From Micromonospora sp. MA102 (GTDB taxonomy: Bacteria > Actinomycetota > Actinomycetes > Mycobacteriales > Micromonosporaceae), in the NCBI RefSeq assembly GCF_025460765.1, contig NZ_JAMWEG010000003.1, forward strand, positions 604,962 through 668,961: DNA of 64,000 bases, in the 5' to 3' direction. A program made the translations under genes and the position numbers. Shown here in pieces: positions 31,098-38,750 of the stretch (the first letter of the stretch is position 1; each line of letters starts with the position of its first letter). Below the pieces are notes generated by a model that was not told where the DNA came from, ran no database searches, and saw only the letters and a program-made list of their open reading frames with translations.

Positions 31098-31832
31098 TCA
31101 CTCCGTGCGCAGCACGGTGAACGCCTCGGCCAGCCGCCCGGACGGGAGGCCGGCGTTGTCGGCCACGGTGGTGAGCCGGTCGCGGATCCAGGTCGGCACG
31201 TCCAGGTGGGCGGTCTGCGACCGGTGCGCCTCCATCGCGGCGATCTTGCGGTCGATCCGGTCGGTCACGTCGACCGCGTGGTCCGGGCCGGGCCCGCCGG
31301 CGTACCAGATCTCCCGGACCACCCACGGTTCCAGCCCCTCGTCGAGCAGTTCGGGGAAGGCGAAGGGGTTGCGCGAGTCGGGGTAGACGGCGCAGGTGGT
31401 CGCCTCGCCGACGGCCAGGTGGTCGGGGTGGCTCGGGCCGGTCAGGTGCTCCCAGCGCCGCAGCGGCGAGCTGGTCAGCACGCGGTCCGGCCGGAACCGG
31501 CGGATCGCGGCGCTGATCTGCCGGCGCAGCGCCAGGCTGGCGGTGAGGATGCCGTCGGTGTGGCCGTCGAGGAAGTCGACCCGGTGCACGCCGACCGCGG
31601 CGGCCGCGGCCCGCTGCTCCGCCTCCCGCCGGGCCGGCATCTCCGCGCGTGGCGTGTCGTCGAAGCCGCCGGAGTCTCCCCGGGTGGCGATGAGGTACGC
31701 CACCTCGATACCCTCATCCACCCAGCGGGCTATGGTGCCCGCACAGCCGAAGTCGACATCATCCGGATGGGCAAAAACTGCGAGGGCTCGACGGACGTCG
31801 GGCAGGGCTGGAGCGGACGCAGGGAAGCTCAC
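31098..31832 (-). CDS. PIG-L/LmbE-family deacetylase
   Basis: A 244-residue zinc-dependent N-acetylglucosaminyl deacetylase relative. The metal-site motif AHPDD is at residues 21-25 (His22, Asp24, Asp25), and HPDH further on supplies the third ligand. Family members include MshB and Mca of mycothiol metabolism, but this one cannot be assigned. The start is GTG 31832, seven bases downstream of TAGGCT, so it is probably leaderless; the frame is open upstream only by chance. Confidence 0.83.
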   Translation of the reverse strand: MSFPASAPALPDVRRALAVFAHPDDVDFGCAGTIARWVDEGIEVAYLIATRGDSGGFDDTPRAEMPARREAEQRAAAAAVGVHRVDFLDGHTDGILTASLALRRQISAAIRRFRPDRVLTSSPLRRWEHLTGPSHPDHLAVGEATTCAVYPDSRNPFAFPELLDEGLEPWVVREIWYAGGPGPDHAVDVTDRIDRKIAAMEAHRSQTAHLDVPTWIRDRLTTVADNAGLPSGRLAEAFTVLRTE

Positions 31833-31839
31833 AGCGCCG

Positions 31840-31845
31840 AGCCTA
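31840..31845 (-). promoter_or_regulatory. -10 box of a leaderless promoter (PIG-L gene)
   Basis: TAGGCT on the minus strand ends seven bases before the GTG at 31832. Confidence 0.6.
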
Positions 31846-32264
31846 CGCGGGTGACCTCGCCCCATCTGGCCGTGTCGTACCTGTTCAGAGCGGTCCGATC
31901 CACGCCTTTCATGATCTTTTCTCAAGTATCGGCAACGTGGCGACCAACTAACGGCTTGATAACGGCACCTTCACGCAAAGGGCCGGTGGGTGTCACAGTG
32001 GCAACACCTCACCCCCCGGTGTGAGGCACCTCGTCGGGCACGCCGACCACGTGACGCCGCCTCCAGGCGCCGGTGCGTGGCTGACGACCCTGCGCGGTGT
32101 CCTCGTCGAAGGGTGTGGCGCCCGGCGGATCGGTACCCCTGGGGGTGTCCCGAATTCCTCTGCGGTAAACCGGCGACCTGTGGTTCGGGTCGGCGGCGGT
32201 GTCACCCCCCACACGTGCGTGAAACTCACGACGGAACCAGGTTAGAAAGAGGAGGCCCCTCGGA
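31846..32264. other. Intergenic region upstream of the first peptide-transporter operon
   Basis: About 420 bases without a gene. Its base composition is less GC-rich than the flanks near 31900-31990. A 6-bp hairpin, CCTCAC (32007-32012) with GTGAGG (32021-32026), is visible, and an AGGAGG precedes the start at 32265. I could not place a convincing -35/-10 pair for the operon. Short open frames here lack coding character. Confidence 0.5.
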
Positions 32265-33908
32265 ATGAGAGTCTCGAAGCGGGCGAGCGGCGCGCTCGCG
32301 GTGGGCGCGGCATTCGCGCTCATCGCGTCCGGCTGCTCCAGCGGCAACGACGACGGTGGCGACGCCGGCGCCAGCAAGGACGGCGCGATCGTCATCGACG
32401 GCACCCAGCCGGAGAACCCCCTGGTTCCGGCGAACACCACCGAGACCGGCGGCGGCAAGGTCGTCGACTGGCTGTGGAGCGGTCTGGTCGAGTACCCCAA
32501 CAACGGTGGGGCGCCGCAGAACCTGCTGGCGGAGTCGATCGAGACGAGCGACTCCAAGGTCTTCAAGATCAAGATCAAGCAGAACACCAAGTTCCACGAC
32601 GGCACCACCGTCAAGGCCGAGAGCTTCGTCAAGGCCTGGAACTGGGCGGCGTACGGCCCGAACGGCGCGCAGAACGCCTCGTTCTTCTCCGACATCCAGG
32701 GCTTCGCCGACACCTACACCGAGGACCCGGACGGCCCGGACGGCCCGAAGAAGGCCGCGGAGCCGAAGGCCAAGGAGCTCTCCGGCCTCAAGGTCATCGA
32801 CGACTGGAACTTCGAGGTCACGCTCTCCGCGCCGACCGCCGTGTTCCCGACCAAGCTGGGCTACAGCGCCTTCATGCCGCTGCCGGACGCCTTCTTCGCC
32901 ACCACCCCGGCGGAGTTCGGCAAGAAGCCGATCGGTAACGGCCCGGTCAAGCTCGTCTCCTGGCAGGACGACGTCGAGCTGAAGCTCACCCGCTTCGACG
33001 ACTACAGCCTGCGCGACAAGATGAAGATCAAGGACGTCACCGTCAAGATCTACCAGGACGACACGGCGGCCTACAACGACCTGCTCGCCGGCAACCTGGA
33101 CTTCCAGCAGCAGGTTCCGGTCTCGTCGCTGGCCGGTGACAAGTGGAAGACCGACCTGGGCGATCGGGCGATCCAGACGACGATCCCGTCGTCCGGCATC
33201 ATCGCCTTCCCGATCTACGACAAGCGGTTCCAGAACAAGGACCTGCGTCGCGCCATCTCCCTGTCGATCAACCGGCAGGAGGTCACCGACAAGATCTTCT
33301 TCGGTAACCGCAAGCCGGCCGACAGCTGGGCCAACCCGCTGACCCCGGGCGCCGAGCCGGGCAACTGCACCGCCTGCAAGTTCGACCCGGTCGAGGCCAA
33401 GCGGCTGCTCCAGCAGGCCGGTGGCTTCCAGGGCAAGCTGACCCTGTCGTACAACGCGGACGCCAGCCACAAGGAGTGGATGGAGGCCGTCGCCCAGCAG
33501 ATCAAGACCAACCTGAACATCGACGCGGTCGCCGTCGGTGTGCCGACCTTCGCGGTCTTCCGGGCCAACATCAACGCCTACAAGATGACCGGCATGTACC
33601 GCGCCGGCTGGCAGCAGGACTACCCGGACGTGGAGAACTGGATCAACCCGCTCTACGTCACCGGTGGTTCCTCGAACGACGGCAAGTACAGCAACCCGCA
33701 GGTGGACGCCCTCGCCAAGGAGGCCTCCGCGGCCCCCAGCCTCGAGGAGGCCCACAAGAAGTTCGCCGAGGCCGTCAAGCTGATCGACCAGGACGTGCCC
33801 ACGGTTCCGGTCTACTTCAGTGGCGAGCAGTCCGGCCACTCGGAGAAGATCAAGAAGCTGGAGCTGAGCAACGTCGGCGAGCTCGACATCACCTCGGTCG
33901 AGCTCTGA
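32265..33908 (+). CDS. Peptide ABC transporter substrate-binding lipoprotein (operon 1)
   Basis: A 547-residue family-5 extracellular solute-binding protein (OppA/DppA type). The lipoprotein signal ends LIASGC with Cys24. The SBP_bac_5 fold is recognisable from NTKFHDGTTVKAESFVKAW and the C-terminal GWQQDYPDVENW region. It captures oligopeptides or similar ligands outside the membrane and delivers them to the permeases encoded downstream. Its ligand cannot be predicted. It is paralogous to the protein of the second operon (59992-61599). An AGGAGG lies upstream. Confidence 0.92.
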   Translation: MRVSKRASGALAVGAAFALIASGCSSGNDDGGDAGASKDGAIVIDGTQPENPLVPANTTETGGGKVVDWLWSGLVEYPNNGGAPQNLLAESIETSDSKVFKIKIKQNTKFHDGTTVKAESFVKAWNWAAYGPNGAQNASFFSDIQGFADTYTEDPDGPDGPKKAAEPKAKELSGLKVIDDWNFEVTLSAPTAVFPTKLGYSAFMPLPDAFFATTPAEFGKKPIGNGPVKLVSWQDDVELKLTRFDDYSLRDKMKIKDVTVKIYQDDTAAYNDLLAGNLDFQQQVPVSSLAGDKWKTDLGDRAIQTTIPSSGIIAFPIYDKRFQNKDLRRAISLSINRQEVTDKIFFGNRKPADSWANPLTPGAEPGNCTACKFDPVEAKRLLQQAGGFQGKLTLSYNADASHKEWMEAVAQQIKTNLNIDAVAVGVPTFAVFRANINAYKMTGMYRAGWQQDYPDVENWINPLYVTGGSSNDGKYSNPQVDALAKEASAAPSLEEAHKKFAEAVKLIDQDVPTVPVYFSGEQSGHSEKIKKLELSNVGELDITSVEL

Positions 33909-33922
33909 TCCGAACGGTCTGA

Positions 33923-33962
33923 CCCCGGGTCGGGCTCGCCTACCGGTGAGCCCGACCCGGGG
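33923..33962 (+). terminator. Intra-operon hairpin after the binding-protein gene (operon 1)
   Basis: A perfect 15-bp stem (33923-33937 with 33948-33962) has a ten-base loop, between the lipoprotein and permease genes. It probably ends part of the transcripts or protects the upstream mRNA, giving more binding protein than permease. Confidence 0.75.
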
Positions 33963-34055
33963 CCGTTCCGCGAGGGGGTGTAAAACGAATCCCTCGCACG
34001 TTTGTCACGACGCGTGTCGGCCGCCCGGCGCGCCCCCTGTCAGGAGGACCACCCC

Positions 34056-34982
34056 ATGGGCCGTTATCTTTTGAGACGGCTGCTGCAACTCGTGCCGGTG
34101 TTCATCGGCACGACGTTCCTGATCTACTGGCTCGTCTGGTCGGTGCCCGGCGACCCCTTCGCCGGCAAGTGCGGTGACCGTGGTTGCCCTCCGAACTACC
34201 GGGCCATGATGACCGAGAAGTACCATCTCGACGATTCGATCTGGGTGCAGTACGCCAGCTACATGAAGAACCTTTTCCAGGGCGACTTCGGTATCACGTT
34301 CGGCGGTCGCGAGATCAGCGACATCATCGCCACCTCGTACCCGAACACCCTGAAGCTGGCGGTGGTCGCGCTCGCCATCGAGGCCATCATCGGTCTCGGC
34401 GCGGGCGTGCTGACCGGTCTCCGGCGTAACGGCTTCCTGGACAACCTGGTCCTCGTCTCGTCGCTGTTCCTGATCGCGCTGCCGGTCTTCGTCATCGGCT
34501 TCGTGCTCCAGTGGTTCCTCGGCGTCAAGTGGGGCATCATCACCCCGACCGTCTCCAACGAGATGCGGTTCAGCGAGCTGCTCGTGCCGGGCTTCGTGCT
34601 GGGCAGCGCCTCGACGGCGTACATCGCGCGGGTGGCGCGGACCAGCATCGCGGAGAACCGGCGCGCCGACTACGTCCGTACCGCCATCGCCAAGGGCCTC
34701 CCCATGCGCCGGGTCGTCGGCGTGCACCTCCTGCGCAACTCGCTCATCCCGGTGGTCACCCTGCTGGGCACCGACCTCGGCGCCCTGATGGGTGGCGCCA
34801 TCATCACCGAGGGCATCTTCGGCATCAACGGCATCGGCCGCCAGGTGCTCCGGGCGATCGTCACCAAGGAGAGCGCTACCGTTGTCGGCATCGTGGTGGT
34901 GCTGGTGGTCGTCTATCTCGTGATGAACCTGCTGGTGGACCTGCTCTACGCCGCCCTGGACCCGAGGATCCGCTATGAGTGA
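34056..34982 (+). CDS. Peptide ABC transporter permease, DppB type (operon 1)
   Basis: A 308-residue inner-membrane permease with six hydrophobic helices. It opens with the DppB/OppB signature GRYLLRRLLQLVPVFIGTTFLIY, and the EAA loop is seen as RADYVRTAIAKGLPMRRV. The start is ATG 34056 behind AGGAGG at 34042-34047, not the upstream in-frame codon at 34002. It forms the channel with the DppC-type protein; its end overlaps that gene by eight bases. Confidence 0.93.
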   Translation: MGRYLLRRLLQLVPVFIGTTFLIYWLVWSVPGDPFAGKCGDRGCPPNYRAMMTEKYHLDDSIWVQYASYMKNLFQGDFGITFGGREISDIIATSYPNTLKLAVVALAIEAIIGLGAGVLTGLRRNGFLDNLVLVSSLFLIALPVFVIGFVLQWFLGVKWGIITPTVSNEMRFSELLVPGFVLGSASTAYIARVARTSIAENRRADYVRTAIAKGLPMRRVVGVHLLRNSLIPVVTLLGTDLGALMGGAIITEGIFGINGIGRQVLRAIVTKESATVVGIVVVLVVVYLVMNLLVDLLYAALDPRIRYE

Positions 34983-35961
34983 CCCGAGTACCGCGTCGAT
35001 CGTCTCGACGCCGCCCGCGACCATGCCGACCGAGGCCGGTTCCGGCGCGCCCGCCAACGCCGGTCTCCCGGAGAGCGCGCAGAAGCAGCAGAAGCCCCGC
35101 GGCCTGCTCGGTGACGCCTGGCGGGACCTGCGCCGCAAGCCGCTGTTCTGGATCTCGGCGGCCTTCATCCTGCTGTTCGTCGTGATGGCCGCGTTCCCGC
35201 AGCTGTTCACCTCCGACGACCCGGTCAACGGCGCGCTGTCGCGCAGCCGGGTCGATCCGTCGGCCGACGCCTGGTTCGGCTACGACGTGCAGGGCCGGGA
35301 CGTCTACGCCCGGACCATCTACGGTGCCCGCGCCTCCATCGTGGTGGCACTGCTCTCCGTGATCGGCACTCTGCTGATCGGCGGCACCATGGGCATCATC
35401 GCCGGCTACCGCGGTGGCTGGGTGGACGCGCTGCTCTCCCGGATCGCGGACATCTTCTTCGGCCTGCCGTTCGTGCTCGGTGCGATCGTCATCCTGACCA
35501 CGTTCAACGGGTCGGGCACCGACAACGGTGAGTGGACGATCATGGGCCTGGTGATCATGTCGCTGACCGTGCTGAGCTGGCCGGTCGTGATGCGGCTGAT
35601 GCGCTCCTCGGTGCTCGCCACCAAGGAGGCGGACTACATCGTGGCCGCCCGGGCGCTGGGTGCCGGCACCGGCCGGATCATCCTCAAGCACCTGCTGCCG
35701 AACTGCCTGGCTCCGCTGCTGGTCTACGGCACGATCATGGTCGGCTCGTTCATCGGCGCGGAGGCCACGCTGTCCTTCCTGGGCATCGGCCTGAAGAGCC
35801 CGGTGGTCTCCTGGGGCATCATGATCAGCGAGGCGCAGAACTACATCCGGGTCTCGCCGTTCCTGCTGTTCTTCCCCTCCGCGTTCCTCGTCGCCGCCGT
35901 GCTGAGCTTCGTCATGCTCGGCGAGGCGGTCCGCGAGGCCCTCGACCCGAAGCTCCGATAG
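34975..35961 (+). CDS. Peptide ABC transporter permease, DppC type (operon 1)
   Basis: A 328-residue second permease. A disordered N-terminal 45 residues precede the OppC N-terminal segment (DAWRDLRRKPLFW) and six helices. The EAA loop is present as KEADYIVAARALGAGTGRI, and the C-terminus GEAVREALDPKLR is typical of DppC. Start overlap ATGAGTGA with the DppB gene indicates coupled translation. An eleven-base gap separates it from the first ATPase gene. Confidence 0.93.
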   Translation: MSDPSTASIVSTPPATMPTEAGSGAPANAGLPESAQKQQKPRGLLGDAWRDLRRKPLFWISAAFILLFVVMAAFPQLFTSDDPVNGALSRSRVDPSADAWFGYDVQGRDVYARTIYGARASIVVALLSVIGTLLIGGTMGIIAGYRGGWVDALLSRIADIFFGLPFVLGAIVILTTFNGSGTDNGEWTIMGLVIMSLTVLSWPVVMRLMRSSVLATKEADYIVAARALGAGTGRIILKHLLPNCLAPLLVYGTIMVGSFIGAEATLSFLGIGLKSPVVSWGIMISEAQNYIRVSPFLLFFPSAFLVAAVLSFVMLGEAVREALDPKLR

Positions 35962-35971
35962 GGGAACTGAG

Positions 35972-37015
35972 TTGTCCGACATTCTCGTGTCCGAGCAGTC
36001 AGCGCCGGGCGCCGACGGATCCGGCCGCCCCTCAGGCCGCCTGCTCGAGGTCGACGGCCTGCGGGTGGAGTTCCGCACCCGGGACGGTGTCGCCAAGGTC
36101 ATCAACGGGGTGACGTACCACGTCGACGCGGGGGAGACCCTCGCCGTGCTCGGCGAGTCCGGCTCCGGCAAGAGCGTCACCGCGCAGACCATCATGGGCA
36201 TCCTCGACACCCCGCCCGGCTTCGTCACCGGGGGCCAGGTCCGCTTCCACGGCAAGGACATGCTCAAGATGTCCGCCGAGCAGCGGCGCCGGATCCGGGG
36301 TGAAGGCATTGCGATGATCTTCCAGGACTCGCTCTCCGCCCTCAACCCGGTTTTCACCGTCGGCTTCCAGATCGCCGAGCAGTTCCGCATCCGGCGCGGC
36401 ATGAGCCGCTCGGACGCCAAGAAGCGCGCGATCGAGATGCTCGACCAGGTCAAGATCCCGAACGCCAAGGGCCGGTACAGCAACTACCCGCACCAGTTCT
36501 CCGGTGGTATGCGGCAGCGCGCCATGATCGCCATGTCGCTGGCGCTGGACCCCGAGGTGCTGATCGCCGACGAGCCCACCACCGCGCTGGACGTGACCGT
36601 GCAGGCCCAGATCATGGACCTGCTCGGCGAGCTCCAGCGGGAGCGGCAGATGGGCATGATCCTGATCACCCACGACCTCGGCGTGGTCGCCGACGTCGCG
36701 GACCGGATCGCGGTCATGTACGCCGGCCGGATCGTCGAGGAAGCCGACGTGTACGACCTGTACGCCAAGCCGGCGCACCCGTACACCCTCGGCCTGCTCA
36801 ACTCGATCCCGCGGATGGACGAGAAGGGGCAGGAGCTCCGGACCATCAAGGGCCTCCCGCCGAACCTGATGAACATCCCGCCGGGCTGCGCCTTCAACCC
36901 GCGTTGCCCCATGGCGCAGCCGGTGTGCCGGGAGACGGTGCCCCCGCTGCTTCAGTTGGGTCGAGGCCGGGCCAGCGCCTGCCACTTCGCCGAGGAGCTC
37001 GTGAACCGTGACTGA
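35972..37015 (+). CDS. Peptide ABC transporter ATPase, DppD type (operon 1)
   Basis: A 347-residue ATPase with Walker A GESGSGKS near residue 65, the ABC signature FSGGMRQR, Walker B LIADEPT and the oligopeptide C-terminal extension with a Cys-containing [11 protein letters not shown] segment that is usual in DppD/OppD. I use TTG 35972 (GGGGA seven bases upstream); GTG 35987 is possible. It pairs with the DppF-type protein, and its end overlaps that gene by eight bases (GTGACTGA). Confidence 0.93.
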   Translation: MSDILVSEQSAPGADGSGRPSGRLLEVDGLRVEFRTRDGVAKVINGVTYHVDAGETLAVLGESGSGKSVTAQTIMGILDTPPGFVTGGQVRFHGKDMLKMSAEQRRRIRGEGIAMIFQDSLSALNPVFTVGFQIAEQFRIRRGMSRSDAKKRAIEMLDQVKIPNAKGRYSNYPHQFSGGMRQRAMIAMSLALDPEVLIADEPTTALDVTVQAQIMDLLGELQRERQMGMILITHDLGVVADVADRIAVMYAGRIVEEADVYDLYAKPAHPYTLGLLNSIPRMDEKGQELRTIKGLPPNLMNIPPGCAFNPRCPMAQPVCRETVPPLLQLGRGRASACHFAEELVNRD

Positions 37016-38024
37016 GAACATCATCGAGGTCCGTGACCTGGTCAAGCACTACCCGGTGACCCGGGGCATCGTGTTCAAGAAGACCATCGGTCAGGTCAAG
37101 GCGGTCGACGGAGTCTCCTTCGAGCTGAAGGCCGGCGAGACGCTCGGCGTGGTCGGCGAGTCCGGCTGCGGCAAGTCGACGCTGGCCCGGGTGCTGATGA
37201 ACCTGGAGAAGCCGACCGCCGGCCAGGTGCTCTACAAGGGCCAGGACATCTCCAAGCTCTCCGGCGGCGCGCTGCGGCGCCTGCGCCGGCAGATCCAGCT
37301 GGTGATGCAGGACCCGTACACCTCGCTGAACCCGCGCATGACGGTCGGCGACCTGATCGGCGAGCCCTTCGAGATCCACCCCGAGGTGGCTCCGCGGCGG
37401 TCCCGCCGGGACAAGGTCAAGGAACTGCTCGACCTGGTCGGCCTCAACCCGGAGCACATCAACCGCTACCCGCACCAGTTCTCCGGCGGTCAGCGGCAGC
37501 GCATCGGCATCGCCCGGGCGCTCGCCCTGCGGCCCGAGGTCATCGTCTGCGACGAGCCGGTGTCGGCCCTGGACGTGTCGATCCAGGCGCAGGTGATGAA
37601 CCTGCTGGAGAAGCTCCAGGCCGAGTTCGGCCTCTCGTACGTCTTCATCGCCCACGACCTGTCGGTCGTGCGCCACCTCTCCGACCGGGTCGCGGTGATG
37701 TACCTGGGCAAGATGGTGGAGGTCGGCACCGAGGACGAGATCTACGAGCGGCCCACCCACCCGTACACCCAGGCGCTGCTGTCGGCGGTGCCGGTGCCCG
37801 ACCCGACCGTGCGGGAGAGCAAGGCGATCATCCGGCTCCAGGGTGACGTCCCCTCGCCGGTCAGCCCGCCCTCGGGCTGCCGGTTCCGCACCCGGTGCTG
37901 GAAGGCGCAGGACGTCTGCGCCCAGGACGTGCCGCTGCTCCAGATCCGGCCGGGCTCGGACCACCCGAGCGCCTGCCACTTCGCGGAGAAGCGGGAGATC
38001 GTCGTCACCCACGACGCGGCCTGA
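37008..38024 (+). CDS. Peptide ABC transporter ATPase, DppF type (operon 1)
   Basis: A 338-residue ATPase with Walker [12 protein letters not shown] signature [17 protein letters not shown], Walker [11 protein letters not shown] and the C-terminal oligopeptide domain ([16 protein letters not shown]). It completes the five-gene transporter. The start at GTG 37008 overlaps the preceding stop. A strong terminator follows at 38035-38071. Confidence 0.93.
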   Translation: MTENIIEVRDLVKHYPVTRGIVFKKTIGQVKAVDGVSFELKAGETLGVVGESGCGKSTLARVLMNLEKPTAGQVLYKGQDISKLSGGALRRLRRQIQLVMQDPYTSLNPRMTVGDLIGEPFEIHPEVAPRRSRRDKVKELLDLVGLNPEHINRYPHQFSGGQRQRIGIARALALRPEVIVCDEPVSALDVSIQAQVMNLLEKLQAEFGLSYVFIAHDLSVVRHLSDRVAVMYLGKMVEVGTEDEIYERPTHPYTQALLSAVPVPDPTVRESKAIIRLQGDVPSPVSPPSGCRFRTRCWKAQDVCAQDVPLLQIRPGSDHPSACHFAEKREIVVTHDAA

Positions 38025-38034
38025 CCGACCACGG

Positions 38035-38071
38035 ACCGCCTGCCGGCGTCAGCTCGACGCCGGCAGGCGGT
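38035..38071 (+). terminator. Terminator of peptide-transporter operon 1
   Basis: A perfect 16-bp stem (38035-38050 with 38056-38071) with an AGCTC loop lies 10 bases past the DppF stop. It may also serve the convergent chorismate mutase gene. Confidence 0.85.
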
Positions 38072-38106
38072 TCGTCGTATCCGGGGACTTCGCGCCCCCG
38101 GGACCC

Positions 38107-38460
38107 TCACAGCGGTCCGCGGCCGGCGCGCAGCAGCAGGAGCGCGAGCTGGGTGCCGTCGGCGCCGAGCGCCTCGCGGAACCGCTCCAGGATCTCCCGC
38201 TCCCGGGAGAGCACGAGCCGGGTGCCGCCGGAGGCCATCCGGGTGGCCCCGACCTCCTGGGAGAGCGCGGCCCGCTCCTGCCAGAGCGCGATGATGGTGC
38301 GGTCGATCTCGTCGATCCGCTCCCGGATCTCGCTGATCCGCTCGGCCGCCGCCGAGTCGTCGGTGCCGGTCCGGGCCGCCGCGGCCCCGGTCGGGTCACC
38401 GCCGGCGGGCCGGCCCTGCGGCGCCAGGCTGCCGCTGGACTCCACCACGTCAGTCATCAT
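38107..38460 (-). CDS. aroQ: Chorismate mutase, AroQ-delta type
   Basis: Rearranges chorismate to prephenate, the branch point towards Phe and Tyr. The 117-residue protein (or 116 from the second of two consecutive ATGs) carries the AroQ helix pattern ISEIRERIDEIDRTIIALWQER, RMASGGTRLVLSRE, and ends LLLLRAGRGPL. This is close to the intracellular Mycobacterium enzyme (Rv0948c), also encoded divergently from uvrD1/pcrA, which is activated by binding DAHP synthase through its C-terminus. The last residues after RGPL are missing relative to the RGRLGH end of that enzyme. It is preceded by a Phe/Tyr attenuator. Confidence 0.9.
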   Translation of the reverse strand: MMTDVVESSGSLAPQGRPAGGDPTGAAAARTGTDDSAAAERISEIRERIDEIDRTIIALWQERAALSQEVGATRMASGGTRLVLSREREILERFREALGADGTQLALLLLRAGRGPL

Positions 38461-38507
38461 CGTCGTACCCCTCGGGGTCTCGGGCCCGGTACCCGGATCC
38501 CGGGACG

Positions 38508-38542
38508 GAAAAGCCCCGGGCTCCAGGAGCCCGGGGCTTTTC
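38508..38542 (-). terminator. Attenuator terminator of aroQ
   Basis: On the minus strand a perfect 17-bp inverted repeat (38542-38526 with 38524-38508) centred on one base forms an approximately 15-bp stem with a five-base loop, ending in UUUUC. It lies between the leader peptide and aroQ, so it must be read through to express the gene. Confidence 0.85.
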
Positions 38543-38583
38543 GTAGGTCTGTGATCAGGCGCGACCTACGGCTGCCGGACTCC
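38526..38583 (-). promoter_or_regulatory. Antiterminator of the aroQ attenuator
   Basis: Two nested helices are possible on the minus-strand RNA. The outer helix is GGAGUCCGG (38583-38575) with CCGGGCUCC (38534-38526), 9 bp with one G-U pair. The inner helix is CGUAGGUC (38570-38563) with GACCUACG (38549-38542), 8 bp. The outer helix sequesters the 5' arm of the terminator, so the two structures are mutually exclusive. Confidence 0.75.
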
Positions 38584-38620
38584 CGGTGCCGTAGTAAAAG
38601 TAGAAGCGCTGACCGAACAC
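38555..38620 (-). CDS. Phe/Tyr-rich leader peptide of the aroQ attenuator
   Basis: A 21-codon open frame from GTG 38620 to TGA 38555 encodes FYFYY at residues 6-10 (codons TTC TAC TTT TAC TAC, including TTT, which is rare in this genome). It starts seven bases after a -10 box, so it should be translated from a leaderless mRNA. Stalling at the Phe/Tyr codons when charged tRNA is low would leave 38583-38563 free to form the antiterminator; normal translation to the stop codon covers it and allows termination. Too short for standard gene finders. Confidence 0.82.
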   Translation of the reverse strand: MFGQRFYFYYGTGSPAAVGRA

Positions 38621-38627
38621 GCCGTCG

Positions 38628-38657
38628 AGTATGCCGACCCGCGGGCCGCACGCGCAA
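38628..38657 (-). promoter_or_regulatory. Promoter of the aroQ leader
   Basis: On the minus strand, TTGCGC (38657-38652) and CATACT (38633-38628) are spaced 18 bases. The -10 ends seven bases before the leader-peptide GTG. Confidence 0.6.
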
Positions 38658-38735
38658 GGAAACCCGCCAACAGGTGGGACGTGACGCCGCCGTCCCGTCG
38701 GCGGCGCGCGGGCGGGAAGTGTCCGGCGGTCGGCA

Positions 38736-38741
38736 TAGACT
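38736..38741 (+). promoter_or_regulatory. -10 box of pcrA (near-leaderless)
   Basis: TAGACT ends nine bases before the ATG at 38751, with no Shine-Dalgarno sequence between. Confidence 0.5.
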
Positions 38742-38750
38742 TCCGGTGCG

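Noticed and set aside
32265..38024. Naming peptide-transporter operon 1 as bldK
   Set aside because: The gene order is that of Opp/Dpp systems in general. No feature specifically identifies BldK, and a second similar operon is present.
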